This document shows, piece by piece, positions 8,038-14,416 of a stretch of 14,416 nucleotides of DNA. The stretch spans positions 1-14,416 of the forward strand of contig CAYNDB010000064.1 of the NCBI GenBank assembly GCA_964395915.1, read 5' to 3'. Origin of the DNA: CAYNDB01 sp964395915. GTDB lineage: Bacteria > Nitrospinota_A > UBA7883 > JAJRTC01. The notes under the pieces were generated by a model. It searched no databases. It was given only the letters and a program-made list of their open reading frames with translations, and was not told the origin of the DNA. The position numbers and the translations under genes are program-made. How positions within the stretch are numbered: position 1 is the stretch's first letter; each line of letters begins with the position of its first letter.

Positions 8038-8073
8038 GAACGAGAAATTAATCAATATTTTCAGGCTTGTCGC

Positions 8074-8406
8074 TCAGAGATACTCCTTGAGTTTCGCAAT
8101 TCCTTCATCAGACATTTTTGTGAATTTTACACCCATTTCCACTTTTCCGGTCCAGTTTTTATGAATATGTGTAACTTCGCCTTCCACTTTCAGCAAATAG
8201 TCTTCCAACCTGATGGTAAGATCCACAGTGGAAAGAAACGGCAAGATTTTTTCCGCCTCTAACAGCACGCCTCCCTCCGAGATATCTATCGTCCGGCCGA
8301 TATTTTCCTGGATAAGCTCACTCTCGTGCGAGAAGTCTTTTAAAGCGACGAACAGAACTTTTTGAACGCGTGGATGTTTTCTTTTTTCCCCGGTTTTTAT
8401 CTTCAT
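8074..8406 (-). CDS. PilZ domain protein (third of tandem trio)
   Basis: A 110-aa protein that is essentially a single PilZ domain, a family of cyclic di-GMP receptors. The two ligand-binding motifs are intact: RKHPR near the N-terminus (RxxxR) and DISEGG (D/NxSxxG) in the first strand region. The family-like ending GEVTHIHKN...VEMGVKF follows. No signal peptide or membrane segment is seen, so it is cytosolic. It is clearly paralogous to its two upstream neighbours, sharing the IGxT-ISEGG-PFLS-GEV-H-EMG-KF pattern. It starts 85 bp after the second PilZ gene, with GGAG about 11 bases before the ATG. With no output domain it probably acts by binding a partner protein, for example in motility, secretion or polysaccharide synthesis. 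The partner is not known. Confidence 0.9.
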   Translation of the reverse strand: MKIKTGEKRKHPRVQKVLFVALKDFSHESELIQENIGRTIDISEGGVLLEAEKILPFLSTVDLTIRLEDYLLKVEGEVTHIHKNWTGKVEMGVKFTKMSDEGIAKLKEYL

Positions 8407-8491
8407 GGCGCTACAGACTCCATCTTAAATAATTGGGGTTTCCGATACACCATCATATTAGAATAAAAAGCCTGTTTATGGTAACAAAATT

Positions 8492-8854
8492 TTATTTATT
8501 ACCTGACGCCGCCTCATTGTTTTTTAGAATTGATCGTCTGATGAGTTCCACTCCTTTTTTTTCTAAATTAAGGAATTTGATGCCCATTTCAATTTTGTCT
8601 TCTTCAATTACCTTAAGGTGAACCACTTCGCCATCCACTTTAAGTATCTCATTGTCAAACCCAAGGTGGAGCGACAGGGAAGAAAGGAAAGGAGCGGCTT
8701 TGGACACTTCCAGGAAAATGCCTCCTTCGGAAATGTTTATGGTTTCCCCGATATCGGCCAGTTTTGGCTCGCCGCTGTCCTCGTACCACTTGACCGCTGT
8801 AAAATAGGCTTTTATAACTCTTGGAAACTTTCGTTTTTCGTTCTGACCTGCCAT
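8492..8854 (-). CDS. PilZ domain protein (second of tandem trio)
   Basis: A 120-aa single-domain PilZ protein. The c-di-GMP motifs are RKFPR (RxxxR) near residue 9 and NISEGG (D/NxSxxG). The downstream PFLSSLSLHL, GEVVHL and IEMGIKF segments align with the neighbouring copies. It differs by a longer polar C-terminal tail (KNNEAASGNK) and a more diverged middle segment. No membrane or signal segment is present. It lies 55 bp after the first PilZ gene and 85 bp before the third on the same strand, so the three are likely co-transcribed. The stop region overlaps a weak GGTAA/TTACC inverted repeat (8480-8503) that I do not consider a terminator. Confidence 0.9.
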   Translation of the reverse strand: MAGQNEKRKFPRVIKAYFTAVKWYEDSGEPKLADIGETINISEGGIFLEVSKAAPFLSSLSLHLGFDNEILKVDGEVVHLKVIEEDKIEMGIKFLNLEKKGVELIRRSILKNNEAASGNK

Positions 8855-8909
8855 CTATAAAACTTCTTTTGCCCCCTATGATATTGAGATTAGGCTTGGA
8901 ACGTTAGTA

Positions 8910-9242
8910 TCAGGATATAAACATTTTAAGCATTTCTTTTCCTTCGGTGGAAATTTCGATAAATTTAACGCCCATTTCGATATGTCCGTTCGTGGCTCTT
9001 TTAAGGTGCACCACTTCGCCTCTAACGTCGAGAATATATTCATGTAACGCGATGCTTAATGATACTTTGGATAGAAATGGGGCGGGATAAACCGTTTCCA
9101 GCAATATGCCTCCTTCGGAGATATTCAGCGTTCTTCCGATGGTGTTTTCAGCAAGTTCTCCTGAATCGTGTCGCTGCAGCATACCAGTCATCACGATACG
9201 TTCTACTCTGGGGCTCTTACGTTTGTAGCCAAGCCTGCTCAT
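8910..9242 (-). CDS. PilZ domain protein (first of tandem trio)
   Basis: A 110-aa single-domain PilZ protein, the promoter-proximal member of the trio. It shows RKSPR (RxxxR) and NISEGG (D/NxSxxG), then PFLSKVSLSI, GEVVHLK and IEMGVKF. Both c-di-GMP-binding motifs are therefore intact. The start at 9242 is supported by AAGGAGT centred about 10 bases upstream, the best ribosome-binding site of the three. It follows the histidine kinase gene with a 168-bp gap containing a TATAAT box and an operator-like palindrome, so the trio probably forms its own transcription unit. The target protein is unknown. Confidence 0.9.
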   Translation of the reverse strand: MSRLGYKRKSPRVERIVMTGMLQRHDSGELAENTIGRTLNISEGGILLETVYPAPFLSKVSLSIALHEYILDVRGEVVHLKRATNGHIEMGVKFIEISTEGKEMLKMFIS

Positions 9243-9248
9243 GAAACC

Positions 9249-9255
9249 ACTCCTT
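9249..9255 (-). promoter_or_regulatory. Strong ribosome binding site of the first PilZ gene
   Basis: AAGGAGT on the minus strand, with six to seven bases between its core and the ATG at 9242. It confirms that start codon. Confidence 0.7.
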
Positions 9256-9281
9256 TTAAAAGCATCGTCAAGTTTCCATAA

Positions 9282-9319
9282 ATTATAACCTATTGCAGGG
9301 GGATATTGTGTAACACAAT
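9282..9319 (-). promoter_or_regulatory. Candidate promoter and operator of the PilZ cluster
   Basis: The minus strand carries a perfect -10 box TATAAT (complement of 9282-9287), predicting a start near 9275 and a 33-nt leader to the first PilZ gene. At 17-bp spacing the -35 position reads CACAAT, which is poor. That position lies within a perfect inverted repeat ATTGTGT-A-ACACAAT (9305-9319) centred near -37. A weak -35 under a palindrome suggests control by a dimeric regulator, either a repressor or an activator resembling the CRP/FNR type. The regulator is not identifiable here. Confidence 0.5.
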
Positions 9320-9410
9320 GATAAATAATATTTGATGGTCAAGTAGGCTGGAGTGAAGACGCATGGTGAAATGTCGTTATTTTTACCGTACTCCTCGAAC
9401 CGGACCGCAA

Positions 9411-11225
9411 TCAGGTTTCCACGCTTTTGGTTGTTTTTACGCCGTTTTTTACGGATGGGCGTTGCTGTGGTAAAACGATGTTGAAAGTAGAGCCTTCTCC
9501 CGGGCGGCTTTCCACGCCGATCTCACCCTCATGCAGGTTGACAATATTTTTACAGATAGTAAGCCCCAGCCCGGAGCCTGGCTCAATTCCTTGCTGGTGG
9601 CGTTTTGTTTGTTCGAACTTGTCAAACACCATATCCTGATCTTCCTCTGGGATTCCTGGCCCGGTATCGGATACCGATATTATAACGGCTTTATTTTCCA
9701 CATGTTTGGTGATACTTATTTTGCCATTTTTGGGTGTGAATTTGATCGCGTTTCCAAGGAGATTGTTCATAACCTGAAGTAGTTTGGCCCCATCGCCTTC
9801 CATGGATGGCTCACCGCTAAGATTAACTACGATCTCCTGCCCCTTTTCATTTGCGGAAAGCTCCATCGTTTTTACGCTCTCGGTTATGATGTCATCAATT
9901 TCCAGTAAATCGTACGATAGCGCCACTGCCCCGGCCTCAAGCTTGGAAACATCCAGGATATCGTTTACAAGCTGCATCAGCCGGTTGCACGATCGTAACA
10001 TCGTATTTGTCTCACGTTGAAACACCGAGCCGTCGGGTGATGTCCGAATTATTTTTACAAACCCGCGAATTACATTTAAAGGCGATCTTATGTCATGAGA
10101 TACCACAGCGATGAATTCGTCCATTCGCAGGTTAAGCTCTTTTAGCGATCGATTTTTTTCCTCAAGTTCGTTGGTATAGGTAGCTTTTTCCTCAGCGCGA
10201 ATCCTTCGTTTGTTCAACCGCAGCATTAACGTGCCGCCCAGAAGCAAGATAGCCGCGGCGAAGCCTATAAGTGAAATAGACTGGACGAAGCTTTGATTAA
10301 GAAGGCGCGTGGCTTCCGAGCTTGGAGCGGCCACCGCCAGCGTCCACTCCTGATCCAGCATTTTTATTTTTGCCGTGGTGATCAACCACTTTTCTCTACC
10401 GAAGTTTACCACCATGCTGTGGTTGCTTTGATTAATGAAAGACCATCCGGGCGCGACCTTGCCTTTCATCGCCATGCCGAATTCACGCTGGAGCTTATCT
10501 TTTGTCCCCTTGGGCCCGAAGGCTCTTTTGGCAAATGCGCTTATACGCGATTCATTGGAAATGACATCTCCATCCTGCGTATATAGCCATGCGAATCCCG
10601 ATTTTTCTATACGTATGGGGTCTACAAGCTGCGTGACAAGGTCATTTACGCCGATAAGAGCCATGACCATACCCGACGCGTATATCTGGCTCTGTCCTCT
10701 GTTCTTTGCCGTTTCCTTGGTTTTTCTGAAGATAGGCATGCCGATAGCAATACCTTTATACGTTTCAGATATGAATAGTTCTTTTGCGATGTTCACGCGC
10801 CAGCCGACCATAGTCTCCTTGAAAAAGCGCTCTATTTGCGGCTTCATCCGAAACGGCTCGGGGTCTTTTGTAACCATCACCTGCACCTGCCCTGTATCAT
10901 TGAGCAGAATCATGTGGGATATCCGCTCTCCATGTTTCGAAATTACTCCTCGAAACGCGATATCCACCTGGTTTGATTTATATTTTTTCACGGCGTCGAT
11001 TTCGGTTAGAAGCACCATTTCGCTTATAACGCCATCGAAGAAAAGCTGGATCGACTTTGCGGATGATTCCGATAGAAACTTGAGGTTCTGTTTAAACGCG
11101 CTTTCGCTTTCTCTTTTGAGGGTGCGGTTCAGGTTGATGGCGATCAATGTCACGCCAAGCAGGCTTACAATTACTCCAAGCCATATCAGCCAGATATATC
11201 GCTTTATCTCTTTTCTTTCAGGCAT
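9411..11225 (-). CDS. Membrane-bound sensor histidine kinase with dCache-like periplasmic domain
   Basis: A 604-aa sensor kinase. TM1 lies at about residues 11-33. A periplasmic region of some 275 residues (about 34-310) contains features of a double Cache sensor, including SGMVMALIGVNDLVTQL, GFAWLYTQDGDVIS and EWTLAVAAP. TM2 lies at about 313-335, followed by a short coiled coil. The HisKA box is VVSHDIRSPLNVIRGF with phospho-acceptor H377. The ATPase domain shows the N box NLLGNAIKFT, the G1 box DTGPGIP, the F box DKFEQ and the G2 box GSGLGLTI. All catalytic motifs are intact, and no receiver or HPt domain is fused. It starts 56 bp after der on the same strand, and no Shine-Dalgarno is seen before ATG 11225. 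No response regulator gene is in the window, so it is an orphan here. The ligand is unknown; Cache domains often bind small organic molecules. Confidence 0.93.
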   Translation of the reverse strand: MPERKEIKRYIWLIWLGVIVSLLGVTLIAINLNRTLKRESESAFKQNLKFLSESSAKSIQLFFDGVISEMVLLTEIDAVKKYKSNQVDIAFRGVISKHGERISHMILLNDTGQVQVMVTKDPEPFRMKPQIERFFKETMVGWRVNIAKELFISETYKGIAIGMPIFRKTKETAKNRGQSQIYASGMVMALIGVNDLVTQLVDPIRIEKSGFAWLYTQDGDVISNESRISAFAKRAFGPKGTKDKLQREFGMAMKGKVAPGWSFINQSNHSMVVNFGREKWLITTAKIKMLDQEWTLAVAAPSSEATRLLNQSFVQSISLIGFAAAILLLGGTLMLRLNKRRIRAEEKATYTNELEEKNRSLKELNLRMDEFIAVVSHDIRSPLNVIRGFVKIIRTSPDGSVFQRETNTMLRSCNRLMQLVNDILDVSKLEAGAVALSYDLLEIDDIITESVKTMELSANEKGQEIVVNLSGEPSMEGDGAKLLQVMNNLLGNAIKFTPKNGKISITKHVENKAVIISVSDTGPGIPEEDQDMVFDKFEQTKRHQQGIEPGSGLGLTICKNIVNLHEGEIGVESRPGEGSTFNIVLPQQRPSVKNGVKTTKSVET

Positions 11226-11281
11226 TGGCGCTGATAACTGACAAAATGTTTACAATAAATTTTAAACGCAATGTTCCCAGG

Positions 11282-12475
11282 TTATCCCGTTCTTTTAAGA
11301 TTCGACCGTCTGTCGGCTGGCTTGCGAAAAATTATTTTAACAGGAGTATTTTCAAACCCCATCTCCTCACGCAACTGGTTCGTTAAATATCTGCGATACG
11401 AAAAATGAACCCCTTCCGGCGCGTTGCTCATAAATACAAACGTAGGGGGACAGGTTTTAATCTGTGTGGCGTAATAAAGCTTTACCCGTTTATTGCGATA
11501 ATAGGGTAGAGGTTTGCTTCTGGTGGCTTTCTCCAGGAAGTCGTTCAGTTTCGCCGTTGCGACCCTCTTTGTGTACTGTTGGTAAACATTTTCCACCGAT
11601 TCAAAAATTTTCTCCACTCGTTGGCCGGTTTGCGCGGATACGAACAGGATCGGAGCGTGCGTCATGAATTTAAGCTGGTCATGAATCATTTCTGAATATC
11701 GGTTGACTGTTCTATCATCCTTTTCCACGATGTCCCACTTATTTACAACCACAACACACCCTCTGCCAGCGTCTTCGATTAATCCTGCGATTTTCGCCTC
11801 CTGGACGCTGATTCCATCATCCGCGTCGATGAGCAGAAGAGCCACATCCGCCCGGTCGATCGCTTTCATGGCCATTATCACAGAGAACTTTTCCAGTTTC
11901 ATAGTAACTTTAGCCTTGCGCCGTATACCGGCTGTGTCTATGAGGGTAAACTTTTTTCCATCTACGATAACTTCGGAGTCTATGGCGTCCCGCGTGGTTC
12001 CAGCTATATCGCTTACCAGCATCCTGTCGGCGCTAACCAGCTTGTTGACCAGCGACGATTTGCCGACNNNNNNNNNNNNNNNNNNNNNNNNNNNNNNNNN
12101 NNNNNNNNNNNNNNNNNNNNNNNNNNNNNNNNNNNNNNNNNNNNNNNNNNNNNNNNNNNNNNNNNNNGCGATTTCCTCGTCCAGCGGAGTTACCCCGGCT
12201 TTCCCGTCCATTACGAAAAAGATAGTATCCGCTTCTTCAACGGCCATCATCGCCTGCTCGCGAATCTGGGCCGGTATGTCATTGTGTTTATCCGTTTCAA
12301 ACCCGCCGGTGTCTATCACCCCGAAGTTGCGGCCTTCACGCTCCACGATGGCGACGTTCCTGTCCCTCGTGACGCCGGGCATATCGTCCACAATGGCTGG
12401 ACGACCGCCCACAATTTTGTTAAATAAGGTAGACTTGCCTACGTTGGGTCTACCGACTATAGCAATGTAATACAT
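11282..12475 (-). CDS. der: GTPase Der (EngA), double G domain, interrupted by an assembly gap
   Basis: This GTPase is needed for maturation of the 50S ribosomal subunit. The N-terminal G domain shows GRPNVGKST (residues 8-16), PGVTRDR and DTGG. The second shows VGKSS, AGTTRDA, DTAG and VNKWD. The C-terminal KH-like domain carries the usual PPTFVFMSNAPEGVHFSY-type segment and ends in a basic tail. One hundred Ns (12068-12167) replace the end of the first G domain, its NKxD motif, the linker and the first residues of the second P loop. Flanking frames happen to agree. The start at 12475 is preferred over the ATG at 12511: the fold begins directly after it, GGAAAA lies just upstream, and the candidate promoter would start transcription near 12509. 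It is transcribed divergently from moxR and is followed closely by the kinase gene. Confidence 0.93.
   Translation of the reverse strand: MYYIAIVGRPNVGKSTLFNKIVGGRPAIVDDMPGVTRDRNVAIVEREGRNFGVIDTGGFETDKHNDIPAQIREQAMMAVEEADTIFFVMDGKAGVTPLDEEIXXXXXXXXXXXXXXXXXXXXXXXXXXXXXXXXXXVGKSSLVNKLVSADRMLVSDIAGTTRDAIDSEVIVDGKKFTLIDTAGIRRKAKVTMKLEKFSVIMAMKAIDRADVALLLIDADDGISVQEAKIAGLIEDAGRGCVVVVNKWDIVEKDDRTVNRYSEMIHDQLKFMTHAPILFVSAQTGQRVEKIFESVENVYQQYTKRVATAKLNDFLEKATRSKPLPYYRNKRVKLYYATQIKTCPPTFVFMSNAPEGVHFSYRRYLTNQLREEMGFENTPVKIIFRKPADRRSNLKRTG
12068..12167. other. Assembly gap of 100 Ns inside der
   Basis: Exactly 100 unknown bases, the usual fixed-size scaffold placeholder. The Der fold needs roughly 75 or more residues between the two flanking motifs, so the true missing sequence is probably over 200 bp. 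Confidence 0.97.
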
Positions 12476-12515
12476 GATATTTTCCGTTAAAAGAAACATC
12501 TTAACACTCATGAAG

Positions 12516-12543
12516 ATGATATTGTTTATAAGGAATCGATCAA
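12516..12543 (-). promoter_or_regulatory. Candidate promoter of der
   Basis: On the minus strand TTGATC (complement of 12538-12543) is followed after 16 bp by TATCAT (complement of 12516-12521). That is four of six matches to the -35 consensus and five of six to the -10. Predicted transcription starts near 12509, 34 nt before the ATG at 12475. The -10 overlaps an inverted repeat CATCTT/AAGATG (12497-12518) in the shared der-moxR upstream region. Confidence 0.4.
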
Positions 12544-12561
12544 CCGAATTTATTGTTTGCG

Positions 12562-12568
12562 AGGAGGG
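12562..12568 (+). promoter_or_regulatory. Ribosome binding site deciding the GTG start of moxR
   Basis: AGGAGGG, eight bases before GTG at 12577. It is the best Shine-Dalgarno match in the window and supports the non-ATG start. Confidence 0.75.
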
Positions 12569-12576
12569 TTTGAGTT

Positions 12577-13563
12577 GTGGGAGCTGATATTCAGGCAGTC
12601 AACGATATGGTCAAGGAAAAGTCGATATTCGTTGAAAGGCTTTTGGCCGAGGTGCGGAAAGTTATCGTAGGTCAGGACGATATGATCGAGGGGATGCTGA
12701 TGGCGCTTCTTTGCGACGGGCATATCCTGCTTGAAGGCGTGCCGGGACTGGCCAAAACCCTTTCGATACAGACATTGTCATCGGCGCTCAAGCTCGATTT
12801 TAAACGCATCCAGTTCACACCGGACCTGTTGCCGGCCGACCTTACCGGCGCCGAAATCTATAACGCCAAGGATTCATCCTTCTCCACCAGAAAAGGCCCT
12901 CTTTTCGCCAATATTATATTGGCGGACGAAATCAATCGCGCTCCCGCCAAGGTACAGAGCGCCCTCCTGGAGTCTATGCAGGAGGGGCAGGTGACCATCG
13001 GATCGGAGACGTTTCCCCTGCCATCACCTTTTATAGTATTGGCGACCCAGAACCCTATCGAGCAGGAGGGGACGTACCCCCTGCCAGAAGCCCAGGTCGA
13101 CCGCTTCATGCTCAAGCTCAAGGTCGATTATCCGTCAAAGGAAGACGAGCTTGCCATAGTGCGTCGCAACACATCCGGCCTGAACGTGGAGATAAACCCT
13201 GTTGTTTCGTCTGCTGAGCTTATGGAGGCAAAACGCGCCGTGGAGCAGGTATATATGGACGACAAAATAATCGAATATATCATCAACATAGTCCAGGCTA
13301 GCCGCGCTCCAGATGAACACGGAATGGATATCGGCCGCCTGATAGAGTACGGCGCGTCGCCAAGGGCTTCGATATACCTTACGAAGCTTGCAAAGGCCAA
13401 GGCGTTTTTGAGTCATCGAGGTTATGTGATACCGGATGATGTGAAATATGTGGGGCCGGAAACGTTGCGCCACAGGATTATCACAACCTACGAGGCCGAC
13501 GCTGAAAATATTACATCCGAAGATATCATCGCCCGTATATTCGATACGGTGGAAGTGCCATAA
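12577..13563 (+). CDS. MoxR-family AAA+ ATPase
   Basis: A 328-aa MoxR-type AAA+ ATPase, thought to act as a chaperone that helps assemble or activate protein complexes, usually with VWA-domain partners. Motifs are VGQDDMIEGML at the N-terminal end of the domain, Walker A GVPGLAKT (residues 54-61), Walker B IILADEIN (D117, E118), the MoxR signature NRAPAKVQSALLESMQE, sensor-1 region ATQNP, and YPLPEAQVDRF with its arginine finger region. A C-terminal lid follows, with GASPRA and DVKYVGPETLRHRI. Length is normal for the family. The GTG start follows a strong ribosome binding site. It is divergent from der across 101 bp. The next gene encodes a DUF58 protein 20 bp downstream, the standard operon partner. 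Confidence 0.95.
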   Translation: MGADIQAVNDMVKEKSIFVERLLAEVRKVIVGQDDMIEGMLMALLCDGHILLEGVPGLAKTLSIQTLSSALKLDFKRIQFTPDLLPADLTGAEIYNAKDSSFSTRKGPLFANIILADEINRAPAKVQSALLESMQEGQVTIGSETFPLPSPFIVLATQNPIEQEGTYPLPEAQVDRFMLKLKVDYPSKEDELAIVRRNTSGLNVEINPVVSSAELMEAKRAVEQVYMDDKIIEYIINIVQASRAPDEHGMDIGRLIEYGASPRASIYLTKLAKAKAFLSHRGYVIPDDVKYVGPETLRHRIITTYEADAENITSEDIIARIFDTVEVP

Positions 13564-13583
13564 AGAACGTTAAAAAGTTTCCT

Positions 13584-14416
13584 ATGAAACCGAAACCAGC
13601 TGGACGGCAAGGTCAAGCGGAATCCGCCGCGCCCCCTGCGGACCTTGTCCGAAGAATGCGGGAGATCGAAATCAAAACCCGCAAGGTGGTAAGCGAAGTC
13701 TTTTCTGGCGAGTATCACTCCGCCTTCAAGGGAAGGGGGATGGAGTTTTCCGAGTCGCGCCCATATCAGCCTGGCGACGATATCAGAACAATGGACTGGA
13801 ACGTGACGGCGCGGGCGCGGGAGCCTTTCGTAAAGGTTTTTCGCGAGGAGAGAGAGCTTACGCTCATGCTGCTTGTCGACCTTTCCGCATCCGGCGCATT
13901 TGGCTCGGCTGAAAAGTTCAAGTCTGAAGTGGCGGCGGAGATTTGCGCCACGCTGGCTTTTTCCGCGATAAAGAATAATGATAAAGTCGGTCTTCTGGCG
14001 TTTACCGACAGGGTGGAGCTTTTCATTGCGCCTAAAAAAGGCCGGACGCATGTTTTAAGGCTTATCAGGGACATTCTCTTCTTTGAGCCTGAGGGGAAGC
14101 GGACCGATATAAGCTTCGCTCTGGAGCATCTGAACATGGTCATAAAAAAGAAAGCGATAGCTTTTCTCGTTTCCGATTTCAGGGCGGAAGGGTATGACAA
14201 GGCGCTGAAAGCGACAGCGAAAAAACATGACCTGATAGTTATCAGGATTGTTGACCCGAGGGAGAGTAAATTGCCAGATGTCGGGTATATAACCTTGCGT
14301 GACGCGGAAACAGGAGAAACGATCACTGTAAACAGTTCGGACGATACGCTTCGCAAGGAATATGAAGCGGCGGTAGCGGCGGAAACAGCGGAGAGAGACA
14401 GGCTGTTTGCGTCAGC
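13584..14416 (+). CDS. DUF58 domain protein (VWA-like), cut by window edge
   Basis: An open frame of 277 codons that runs off the right edge without a stop, so the C-terminus is missing. It matches the DUF58 family with the signature RPYQPGDDIRTMDW (residues 59-72). A VWA-like fold follows with an intact metal-site motif DLSAS (99-103) and later LVSDFRAEGYDKAL. DUF58 proteins accompany MoxR ATPases and are thought to be their clients or partners at the envelope. No membrane segment is present in the visible part, so this belongs to the soluble-type DUF58 proteins. ATG 13584 begins 20 bp after the moxR stop, with no clear Shine-Dalgarno, so translation may depend on moxR. Downstream genes, often BatA-like VWA proteins, would lie beyond the edge. 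Confidence 0.93.
   Translation, partial: MKPKPAGRQGQAESAAPPADLVRRMREIEIKTRKVVSEVFSGEYHSAFKGRGMEFSESRPYQPGDDIRTMDWNVTARAREPFVKVFREERELTLMLLVDLSASGAFGSAEKFKSEVAAEICATLAFSAIKNNDKVGLLAFTDRVELFIAPKKGRTHVLRLIRDILFFEPEGKRTDISFALEHLNMVIKKKAIAFLVSDFRAEGYDKALKATAKKHDLIVIRIVDPRESKLPDVGYITLRDAETGETITVNSSDDTLRKEYEAAVAAETAERDRLFAS

Noticed and set aside
8074..8076. TGA of the last PilZ gene as a selenocysteine codon, prompted by adjacent selB
   Set aside because: The protein ends at the same place as its paralogue at 8910-9242. The region just after TGA shows no stable SECIS-like stem with an apical loop, and the downstream frame has no cysteine-equivalent or domain context.
8480..8503. GGTAA/TTACC inverted repeat at the end of the second PilZ gene as a terminator
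   Set aside because: The stem is only five base pairs, A/T rich inside, not GC-rich and not followed by a T tract. It also overlaps the stop codon, and the next PilZ gene seems to belong to the same unit.
10435..11241. 268-codon plus-strand open frame opposite the histidine kinase
   Set aside because: It lies wholly antisense to a kinase with complete motifs, has low-complexity Ser/Pro/Ile composition and no recognisable domain. The same applies to the 255-codon frame opposite der and the 187- and 196-codon frames opposite the DUF58 gene.
12476..12511. Start of Der at the ATG at 12511, twelve residues upstream
   Set aside because: There is no ribosome binding site, the extra residues are not part of the conserved Der N-terminus, and the candidate promoter would begin transcription at about this position. 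The ATG at 12475 with GGAAAA upstream fits better.

Overview
The window reads as an ordinary bacterial chromosome segment of roughly balanced GC content. It probably comes from an uncultivated or lightly studied Gram-negative lineage, because it carries a DUF4124-type periplasmic protein, single-domain PilZ proteins and a sensor kinase with a periplasmic domain. A SelB gene implies that the organism uses selenocysteine, and a formylmethanofuran dehydrogenase A-like gene suggests methanofuran/tetrahydromethanopterin-type C1 chemistry. I cannot name the phylum from sequence reading alone. A run of exactly 100 Ns marks this as a draft scaffold.

Layout. Positions 1-55 are the 3' part of a tRNA-Arg with anticodon GCG. 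On the plus strand follow a 961-aa polytopic membrane protein with a glycosyltransferase-C-like C-terminal half (85-2970) and an exported DUF4124 plus retropepsin-like aspartic protease protein (3063-3989). That protein converges on the next block with only 9 bp between stop codons. From 12475 down to 3999 seven genes all lie on the minus strand. In transcription order they are der (interrupted by the N gap), an orphan dCache-type histidine kinase, three tandem PilZ paralogues, selB, and an orphan fwdA/fhcA-like gene. On the plus strand from 12577 to the edge is a MoxR ATPase plus DUF58 pair, divergent from der and running off the window.

Regulatory DNA that can be read directly includes four items. 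A near-consensus promoter (TTGACA-16-TAGAAT) lies in front of the fwdA-like gene. A TATAAT -10 box lies upstream of the PilZ cluster, with a perfect 15-bp palindrome over its -35 region. A candidate promoter for der starts downstream of the longest possible ATG, so the internal ATG at 12475 is favoured. Strong Shine-Dalgarno sequences fix the TTG start of selB and the GTG start of moxR. The only long gene-free stretch is 5559-5998, which contains the fwdA promoter, a pair of adjacent hairpins and a small cluster of GCGTCAAC-type repeats.

How the genes fit together. The kinase and PilZ block is a plausible signal-transduction neighbourhood in which the PilZ proteins are c-di-GMP effectors, but no cyclase, phosphodiesterase or response regulator is present. 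SelB next to an FwdA-like protein is suggestive, because in some methanogens the partner FwdB subunit is a selenoprotein, but no fwdB, selA, selC or selD is visible here. MoxR plus DUF58 is a familiar cell-envelope/chaperone module. I found no CRISPR array, transposon, phage or clearly novel defence system. The most worthwhile leads are the isolated FwdA homologue, the three-PilZ array with its operator-like palindrome, and the unusual tRNA anticodon.
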